Positions 1-5,195 of a DNA stretch of 30,416 nucleotides are shown in pieces. Both the position numbers and the translations under genes were made by a program. The DNA is from JBFMDN01 sp040753915. Its GTDB lineage: Bacteria > Desulfobacterota > Desulfomonilia > Desulfomonilales > Desulfomonilaceae. How positions within the stretch are numbered: position 1 is the first letter of the stretch; each line of letters starts with the position of its first letter. The stretch is taken from positions 1 to 30,416 of the forward strand of contig JBFMDN010000069.1 in the NCBI GenBank assembly GCA_040753915.1. Reading direction: 5' to 3'. The notes under the pieces are model-generated. The model was given only the letters and a program-made list of their open reading frames with translations, searched no databases and was not told the DNA's origin.

Positions 1-93
1 CTCCTTCAAAAGCTCCCCCTGCGTACCATATTCCATTGCTTCGTACAAGTCCCTGTAATCACTTTTCGTATTTAACGACGAAAAAAATACCAC
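1..93 (-). CDS. Possible 5' fragment of a gene leaving the left edge
   Basis: The minus strand is open from the left edge back to at least base 93. Its translation is protein-like, with many charged residues, ending in DLYEAMEYGTQGELLKE before the edge. A GTG codon at 93 is one possible start. An ATG at 36 or a TTG further in could equally be used, and no convincing ribosome binding site decides between them. If the weak hairpin and T-run at 81-108 is a terminator for the DUF2062 gene, the start is more likely downstream of 93. Only about 31 codons are visible, so the family cannot be recognised. A chance open frame is possible. Confidence 0.3.
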   Translation of the reverse strand, partial: MVFFSSLNTKSDYRDLYEAMEYGTQGELLKE

Positions 94-108
94 ACCTACT
101 GTTTGTGG
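81..108 (-). terminator. Weak hairpin with T-run downstream of the DUF2062 gene
   Basis: Read on the minus strand, CCACA (108-104) and TGTGG (94-90) can form a 5-bp stem with a 9-base loop. It is followed by TA and seven T residues (87-81). The position about 110 bases beyond the DUF2062 stop suits a rho-independent terminator, but the stem is short, so this is tentative. Confidence 0.3.
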
Positions 109-215
109 GGGTGCGGAACGCGAGTCTGGCGACTGCCTGGGGCCATGATTCCGATCTCAGAACGAAGTGTGCTCGTCAGTGAAGGAGCGACTGTGAAGAG
201 ATGGGCCATTCCCTT

Positions 216-779
216 CTATGAACGTGAACCGGAAGTTTTCCCGCGCAGCGATTGCTCCAGATCTTGGACAAGCTTCTCGTACGCAATCCCTAATTGCACA
301 GCCTTGCGTCGGCAGTGGGCTTTCTGAATCATCAGACCTATCACGTATCCGAACACCGAGGAAACCGCGGCAAGCAGGATTGCCGTGAGAGACCAGCGAA
401 GTAGCACGTCACCCCCCAGTCTGGCGAATTCTGTAACAGAGTACCAGAAGCGGTCCGCGTGAAGGATCGGCATCATCATCATGCGGAACCCTTCCCCCGT
501 CAGGGATATGGGCCGCCCCAACATGAGTGATCCAAGATAGTAGTATCCGTAGTAGAGAGGAATGATCGTGAGCGGGTTATTTACCCACGTGAATGCAAAA
601 GCCGCCAAGCTGTTAAATTTGAACAGGAGGCGCAACAGGGCAAGAACCGCCACTTGGGCTCCCACGGGAATACCGAATCCGACTGCGAGCCCCACGGCGA
701 TGCCTCGTGCATCGAACCACGGAGGGTTCGTTGACTCCCTGAACGGCTTAAAGACATGTCTCCCGATTGCAGTCCACAA
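216..779 (-). CDS. DUF2062 family integral membrane protein
   Basis: The protein belongs by appearance to the DUF2062 family of small inner-membrane proteins of unknown function. About 187 residues from the chosen start is normal for the family. The visible hallmarks are the glycine-rich GIAVGLAVGFGIPVGAQ segment near the N-terminus, the TWVNNPLTIIPLYYGYYYLG segment with its conserved NNP, and a C-terminal hydrophobic helix (LTAILLAAVSSVFGYVIGLM). A basic tail follows. The frame stays open upstream to 1037, but that part does not look like protein. I choose TTG at 779 because GAGGTGAG (793-786) sits at good spacing before it. It is transcribed away from the thymidylate synthase-like gene. The molecular function is not known. 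Confidence 0.8.
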   Translation of the reverse strand: MWTAIGRHVFKPFRESTNPPWFDARGIAVGLAVGFGIPVGAQVAVLALLRLLFKFNSLAAFAFTWVNNPLTIIPLYYGYYYLGSLMLGRPISLTGEGFRMMMMPILHADRFWYSVTEFARLGGDVLLRWSLTAILLAAVSSVFGYVIGLMIQKAHCRRKAVQLGIAYEKLVQDLEQSLRGKTSGSRS

Positions 780-1108
780 GCGAGACTCACCTCGGGACCG
801 ACTCGAACGAGTGCAGTTCAGCGATGACTCGAGACCCGAAGGAACCGTACCACGTCCGGAAGCAACCCGATCGGTGTTGCCCTTGTCGGAATAACCCTCA
901 ACCAATTGAGTATGAACCGTCCATGCGTCTGGCTTCGTCAGATCTCCACGAATAGCCGGCACCGCCTTTTTCCGAGAATATACAGCATTTCGAACAATTG
1001 AGCTGCACTTTTTTCCACTCTCTCTGGCATTTGACAAATTTGCCTGTGTGTATTAGATGTCCGAATGGATTTCGGCCGAGATTGCCGCTCAGTAGAAGGA
1101 GGTGCTCC
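780..1108. other. Intergenic region between divergent DUF2062 and ThyA-like genes
   Basis: This stretch holds the ribosome binding site of the DUF2062 gene (786-793), the promoter of the ThyA-like gene (1031-1059) and its ribosome binding site AAGGAGG (1096-1102). Both flanking frames stay open into it, but their translations look random. I see no RNA gene here and no clear promoter for the minus-strand gene. Confidence 0.5.
1031..1059 (+). promoter_or_regulatory. Sigma70-type promoter of the ThyA-like gene
   Basis: TTGACA (1031-1036) is a perfect -35 box. After a 17-base spacer comes TAGATG (1054-1059), a fair -10 box; TTAGAT with a 16-base spacer is an alternative. The predicted transcript starts near 1066, about 43 bases before the GTG start at 1109. 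Confidence 0.6.
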
Positions 1109-1828
1109 GTGAAGCCCATCCTCATCGAAGCAACCACCATCCCCGATGCCTGGTTCCAATGTCTGTACACCCTGATAGAGGAGTCGCGAAAACCCGACGG
1201 CGCGGCCCGAAGATATACTGTGGATATGGGCTCAAACCCGGGAGCCGATCGCATCGAATTCGATGTTGTCATGGTCCACATCCGGCACCCCGGGGTGCGG
1301 CCGCTTCTTCCTCAGATTCCCGAGCACCTGAATCTGCCTCCTGTGGCCGACGAGAAATACCTGGCTGAGTACATGCCCTATCTTCTGTCTCCTCAAAAGG
1401 CCCCCAACGAGCATTACACGTACGGAGAGCGTCTCCAGATCGCCTGGGAGTACGTGATCCAATACTACAAGAAGCACGGCGGGCGGACCAATCGCATGTG
1501 CATGGAGGTGGGGAGGCCCGAGGACATTTTCTTCTACAACGACGCGGAAGGTTCAAGCCCGTGCCTGAGGCTCGTGGACACGCGGATCATGGATGGCAAG
1601 CTGCATTGGGTGGTTTATTTTAGATCGTGGAATCTCTGGTCGGGGTTTCCTGTCAATCTTGCAGGCCTGCAGCAGGCCAAAGAAATCATGGCTTCTGAAA
1701 TCGGCGTTGATGACGGCGAAATCGTTGCTATCTCAAAGGGCCTCAATATTCGAGATTACAATATAGAAGTGGCTCTCCTGAGGCTCCAAAAGGATACGGG
1801 TCTGCCTCTGGGTGCAAGAAAAGAATAA
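1109..1828 (+). CDS. Thymidylate synthase (ThyA)-like protein, divergent
   Basis: ThyA enzymes methylate dUMP to dTMP with methylenetetrahydrofolate. The 239-residue product resembles the short archaeal/methanogen-type ThyA-like group more than the roughly 264-residue bacterial ThyA. The nucleophile region reads SSPCLRLVDTR with Cys152; the usual PCH motif has Leu in place of His. About twenty residues on, FRSWNLWSGFPVNLAG (from R172) aligns with the E. coli YQRSCDVFLGLPFNIAS block. It keeps the phosphate-binding Arg-Ser and the dUMP-binding Asn, but has Asn where bacterial ThyA has Asp169. The start is GTG at 1109, with AAGGAGG at 1096-1102; an upstream ATG at 998 in the same frame lacks such a site. 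It has its own promoter and stands alone. It may be a true dTMP synthase or a relative acting on another pyrimidine nucleotide. Confidence 0.75.
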   Translation: MKPILIEATTIPDAWFQCLYTLIEESRKPDGAARRYTVDMGSNPGADRIEFDVVMVHIRHPGVRPLLPQIPEHLNLPPVADEKYLAEYMPYLLSPQKAPNEHYTYGERLQIAWEYVIQYYKKHGGRTNRMCMEVGRPEDIFFYNDAEGSSPCLRLVDTRIMDGKLHWVVYFRSWNLWSGFPVNLAGLQQAKEIMASEIGVDDGEIVAISKGLNIRDYNIEVALLRLQKDTGLPLGARKE

Positions 1829-1829
1829 G

Positions 1830-1871
1830 GCGGATGCTCCCTTCAGGGCTCCCCTCGATGGCAGCATCCGC
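1830..1871. terminator. Hairpin between convergent genes, possibly bidirectional terminator
   Basis: GCGGATGCT (1830-1838) and AGCATCCGC (1863-1871) form a perfect 9-bp stem with a 24-base loop, starting two bases after the stop of the ThyA-like gene. On the minus strand it is followed by a T-rich run (CTTATTCTTTTCTT). It could therefore end the transcript of the minus-strand gene at 1973-2530. On the plus strand there is no T-run. Confidence 0.5.
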
Positions 1872-1972
1872 AAGAAATCGTTTGTAGGCCCTGCTCGGTC
1901 TATCCGTCATTACTACCGGGAACGCGACAACCAGCGAGAAGCTCCAAGATTTGTGCTCTTACAGGACATGCC

Positions 1973-2530
1973 CTACCGTCCCTCGTTCGGCTTGCCCCAT
2001 TGCAGTCCCGGCTTTGTGTCCTGTTTCACGTCCACTCTTCCCCAGGGCATCCTCTTGGTCACAGGCGGCTCGGCTTCAGCCTCTTGGGCAGGAGCTACTG
2101 CCGGACCGGTAGCCGAGGGAGTGGCCGGTCCTGGCGTCCCCGTGACTGGCTGCGGCTTTGGCTGCTCGACCTCTTTGCGCTCGCTCCTTGGCATGATGGT
2201 TCGCGGCTCGCGGGCGGCGGGAGGTACTACTCTGCGCTCCGGGGGAGCCACCGAAGCAGGCGGAGGAACTACTTCGGGCCGCTGGGGTGCCTGAATCCGC
2301 TCCTCATCTCCTTCGTCAATCTGGAGCACCTGATTGTCGTCATACATCTTTACAGTCTGCGAAACGGAGGGTGAGCGCGCAGGCGGACTCGCCTGAGGCT
2401 CCTGTCGCGTATCCACGAAGGCCTCCTCAGGATCCTGAGTGCTGTCCCAGTACATCTCGGCCGACGCGGCCCCGGCAATCAGTGCACCGGCCAGGACTGC
2501 GAATAAGCCCATGTATGCAAGACGATTCAT
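1973..2530 (-). CDS. Secreted proline-rich hypothetical protein
   Basis: No family is recognised. The 185-residue product begins with a clear Sec signal peptide (hydrophobic LFAVLAGALIAGA, likely cleaved after AASA near residue 24). The mature part is mostly low-complexity: rich in Pro, Ala, Glu and Arg between about residues 45 and 165, with charged ends and no cysteine. It ends in a basic, Gly/Lys-containing tail (about residues 165-185). It is probably a periplasmic or envelope protein, disordered over much of its length. The start ATG at 2530 has GGAG at good spacing. It lies 154 bases downstream of another secreted hypothetical on the same strand and may be co-transcribed with it. Confidence 0.7.
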   Translation of the reverse strand: MNRLAYMGLFAVLAGALIAGAASAEMYWDSTQDPEEAFVDTRQEPQASPPARSPSVSQTVKMYDDNQVLQIDEGDEERIQAPQRPEVVPPPASVAPPERRVVPPAAREPRTIMPRSERKEVEQPKPQPVTGTPGPATPSATGPAVAPAQEAEAEPPVTKRMPWGRVDVKQDTKPGLQWGKPNEGR

Positions 2531-2684
2531 GGCTAACTCCTTTCAATCGTCTGACCTACTCGTATCAATGCTCGATCCGTAGACAATACCTGTCCCAAGG
2601 CTAACATAAGCGGACATAACTAGTCAAATTTTCAGGAAATAGCCGGTCCTGTTTCGCCCCGCAGCTCTCAGTGGACCACACAGA

Positions 2685-3065
2685 TCACTTATGGACCCCG
2701 GATATCCCCGCTCGCCCCCCACGCATCGGAAGCATGGGCGATTTGTCGGGGTAGATCAGCCCTATGGGAAGCTGGAAATCGGCAGGATCCGGATGGCTTA
2801 CCTGAGGGCCGAGGTAATATCCGTTCGTGTCCCAACCCCACATGGGTGTGGACCAGCACCCCACATGCACGGGAGTGTCACGAAAGCCGAGAAGCCCTTT
2901 CTGCTTGGTGTACAGAGTACTGTCGAGGAGCATCGGTGCCCCGTATCCGTGAGGAATCCACGAGAGCGTCGCCGGTGCTTGAGGCATGATGGGGTCCCCG
3001 TGGGAGAGAGTGCAAAGCGCACATGAAACGCAGAATAATGCAGCTATGGCCAGGATTCGCGGCAT
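2685..3065 (-). CDS. Small secreted hypothetical protein
   Basis: No family is recognised. The 126-residue product has an N-terminal signal peptide (ILAIAALFCVSCALCTLSHG, roughly residues 4-23). A lipoprotein-type cysteine is not obvious, though Cys residues lie inside the hydrophobic part. The mature region is rich in Gly, Pro, Trp and Tyr, with segments such as HVGCWSTPMWGWDTNGYYLG and GLIYPDKSPMLPMRGG. This composition suggests a small beta-rich extracytoplasmic protein. The ATG at 3065 is preceded by AGGAGG at good spacing and by a near-ideal promoter about 50 bases upstream, so strong expression is likely. Confidence 0.7.
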   Translation of the reverse strand: MPRILAIAALFCVSCALCTLSHGDPIMPQAPATLSWIPHGYGAPMLLDSTLYTKQKGLLGFRDTPVHVGCWSTPMWGWDTNGYYLGPQVSHPDPADFQLPIGLIYPDKSPMLPMRGGRAGISGVHK

Positions 3066-3377
3066 GAAACCTCCTCATGTCCTATGTCCGGACAGAACAG
3101 AATCCAGTTTTAACAATTATACCGGAATACTAGACCAGATGTCAAGATAGCAAATAACCATTACTGGCAATGTCGTTATTAATACATGGGAGACCTGCCA
3201 TTCCCTAAAATGACATCCCCACAGCCCAAGGGGACCTCCATGAAATAGCACGCCATTTCATACCACCCACAGGGAGTGGGGCTTTGTTTCTCGACGAATC
3301 TATGATGACGATGGTCTGTAAGTAGGCCACTGGCCCGGTCTAGACCGAGCAGGTGAGTTTAAGAGGTGAAAGGAAGA
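3066..3377. other. Intergenic region with several short inverted repeats
   Basis: Besides the promoter at 3116-3145, this stretch holds an inverted repeat ATGAAAT/ATTTCAT (3240-3246 and 3255-3261). It also holds a possible small hairpin CCCAC-AGGGA-GTGGG (around 3266-3280) followed by a T-rich stretch on the plus strand, and a perfect 12-base palindrome CGGTCTAGACCG (3336-3347). No gene is apparent. The end of the rbfA-nrnA transcript presumably lies here, but no strong minus-strand terminator is visible. Confidence 0.5.
3116..3145 (-). promoter_or_regulatory. Consensus-perfect sigma70 promoter for the small secreted protein
   Basis: On the minus strand TTGACA (3145-3140) and TATAAT (3121-3116) are both exact consensus hexamers, separated by 18 bases. 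The predicted start of transcription is near 3109, giving a leader of about 44 bases that carries AGGAGG just before the ATG at 3065. Confidence 0.75.
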
Positions 3378-4376
3378 TCAAGAAACAAGACCTGACCCCT
3401 TGTCTTCTAGTGCACGTCCGACTAGCTCAATTATCCGACTCTTGAGCTCTTCAAATGGCAACTCGGACCTAAGCCCTGCAGCACCTCGGTGTCCGCCACC
3501 TCCCAGAGTCTTGGCAACGGAGCTGACATCGACCCTCCCCTTCGAGCGGAAGCTTACCCGGTAGGCCCCGGATGGTAAACCGATGAAGAGAATTCCGACC
3601 TCGATCCCCTGATTTTCCCTGAGCCTATTGACGAGGTTTTCGGCCTCGCTCATGGCCGCTCCAAGGCGGTCAAAGTCGTCAGGATAGAGCACGCTGACCA
3701 GGACACGGCCGTCCAAGAGCACTTGGATCCGTTCGAGCATGACGCGCTCAAGAAACAGCCGTGAGAGGGGATATTCCTCAAACAAGGAGCGTGACACGAC
3801 GTACGGATCGAAGCCCGTGTTGAGGATTTCCGCGGCCAAGTTTAGGGTCTCGGAGGTCACACCAGCGTACCGAAAGCAGCCTGTATCCGTTATAATGCCA
3901 GTGTACAGGCACATCCCCACTTGAGGTGAGACAGTGTGCACCAGACGCCTCAAAACCCGGAAAACAAGCTCAGCGGTGGATGACAAGGCGGGCTCCACGA
4001 GATTGACGTCGCCGAAATGGGGATTCGTGGGATGGTGATCGATATTGATCACCTTCACCCCATCACGAAATCCGTCTATGCTACCGGAAATTCTCTCCCG
4101 AGAAGCGACATCCAGAGACACGATCCATTGAGGATTGACTTCTTCGGCCACCTCTCCCACGAGGACATCGCCGGAGCCGGGTAAGAAATCGAAGATCTCG
4201 GGTAGGGGCTCCTTTGCCAGAGCCCACGCCTGTTTACCCATTTCCTTGAGAGCGAGGTACAGGCCGAGTAAAGATCCAACCGCGTCTCCATCCGGATTGA
4301 CGTGACTTACAACTATAAATCGATCGTAACCCCGGAGGATTTCTACAACCTCATTGATCGCTTTCTGAGTCGCCAA
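3378..4376 (-). CDS. nrnA: DHH-family phosphoesterase, NrnA-like (oligoribonuclease / pAp phosphatase)
   Basis: NrnA-type enzymes degrade short oligoribonucleotides and often dephosphorylate 3'-phosphoadenosine 5'-phosphate in the cytoplasm. The 332-residue length is typical. The DHH domain shows VVSHVNPDGDAVGS (about residues 22-35, metal-binding Asp29 and Asp31), an Asp near residue 89, NIDHHPTN (111-118) and a DTGCFRY motif. The C-terminal DHHA1 domain carries GGGGHRGAAG (292-301). The likely start is TTG at 4376, with AAGGA upstream, giving a 26-base overlap with the end of rbfA. This order (rbfA followed by a DHH protein) is common in bacteria and suggests translational coupling. NrnA is more probable than a RecJ-like activity because of the size and domain order. 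Confidence 0.88.
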   Translation of the reverse strand: MATQKAINEVVEILRGYDRFIVVSHVNPDGDAVGSLLGLYLALKEMGKQAWALAKEPLPEIFDFLPGSGDVLVGEVAEEVNPQWIVSLDVASRERISGSIDGFRDGVKVINIDHHPTNPHFGDVNLVEPALSSTAELVFRVLRRLVHTVSPQVGMCLYTGIITDTGCFRYAGVTSETLNLAAEILNTGFDPYVVSRSLFEEYPLSRLFLERVMLERIQVLLDGRVLVSVLYPDDFDRLGAAMSEAENLVNRLRENQGIEVGILFIGLPSGAYRVSFRSKGRVDVSSVAKTLGGGGHRGAAGLRSELPFEELKSRIIELVGRALEDKGSGLVS

Positions 4377-4710
4377 TATTCAAGTCCTTGAGAATTCGAT
4401 TTATCTTGCTCGAATGATCGAACGAGGTATCGTAAAAGAAAGAAAGCTCGGGAATGTACTTGAGATCCACCTCATGGCGTAGCTCGCGCCGGATAAATCC
4501 CAGGGCGGACTCCAAACCATGCTTCGTGACTTCCGAATCACTCGACGCAAGGCAACTGAAATAGACCCGAGCCGATTTCAGATCGCTGCTCATTTGTACT
4601 TCGGTTATGGTTACGTCTTGAACGCGCGGATCCTTCATCTTGTGCAGCACAATGTCGGAAATCACTTCCCTGAGGAGGACGGCTACACGGTATTTTCGGA
4701 ATTTTGACAT
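4351..4710 (-). CDS. rbfA: Ribosome-binding factor A
   Basis: RbfA helps mature the 30S subunit and the 5' end of 16S rRNA and is needed for growth in the cold. The 119-residue product has the normal size and one KH-like fold. It opens with FRKYRVAVLLREVISDIVLHKMKDPRV and has the conserved ARVYFSCL segment in the middle. Near the end RRELRHEVDLKYIPELSFFYD precedes a short C-terminal helix (SSKINRILKDL). The ATG at 4710 is the only good start. It sits between DUF503 and nrnA in the rimP-nusA-infB transcription unit, as in many bacteria. Confidence 0.95.
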   Translation of the reverse strand: MSKFRKYRVAVLLREVISDIVLHKMKDPRVQDVTITEVQMSSDLKSARVYFSCLASSDSEVTKHGLESALGFIRRELRHEVDLKYIPELSFFYDTSFDHSSKINRILKDLNIGDSESDQ

Positions 4711-4764
4711 GGTGTGACGGGTCCCCGTCCCGCTCGTAGACCCTTGCGAGGAAGGGGCGGAACT

Positions 4765-5052
4765 TTAATAATGTACTATCTCGATGTTGTAGTCGGTCAC
4801 TTCTGCCAGGTGAAGCCCTTCTACATAATCAGCCACGTTCTGAAGCATTGTATGGACATGTCCGGCTTCGTTGCTGACTACCGCATATCCGAGAGAGCAC
4901 CTCTGCCACTTGTCCTGGTCGTCTACTTCAGCAATAGAAAGGTCGAATTTGCTCCGTACCTTTCCCAAAATGCTCTTCACCACTCTGCGCTTGCTCTTGA
5001 GAGACGAAGAGTCGTGAATCATGAGCCGGATAATGCCCACGCCCACCACCAT
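4765..5052 (-). CDS. DUF503 family protein (YlxP-like)
   Basis: The 95-residue product matches the DUF503/YlxP family in size and in its opening VGVGIIRLMIHDSSSLKSKR. The conserved SLKSKRRVVKSILGKVRSKF region (about residues 17-36) and the NIEIVHY C-terminal strand are visible. Genes of this family lie between infB and rbfA in many bacteria, as here. The product may act in ribosome maturation, but no biochemical function is firmly known to me. Gaps of 143 bases to infB and 54 bases to rbfA are the widest in this operon. Confidence 0.88.
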   Translation of the reverse strand: MVVGVGIIRLMIHDSSSLKSKRRVVKSILGKVRSKFDLSIAEVDDQDKWQRCSLGYAVVSNEAGHVHTMLQNVADYVEGLHLAEVTDYNIEIVHY

Positions 5053-5195
5053 TATCTGTTCCCCACAACAATTGCCCCATCGGCGAGCGACCGACGGCGG
5101 TCTCAGGAATGCTCTCGGGCTTTCTGCAGCACCCCCTTAGCCGGTATCAACGGGATCGCTGGCAGCCGAACGGTTCTTCTCACACGTGACAACCA

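Noticed and set aside
1830..1871. Hairpin as a plus-strand intrinsic terminator of the ThyA-like gene
   Set aside because: The 9-bp stem is good, but no T-run follows on the plus strand; kept only as a possible minus-strand or bidirectional terminator.
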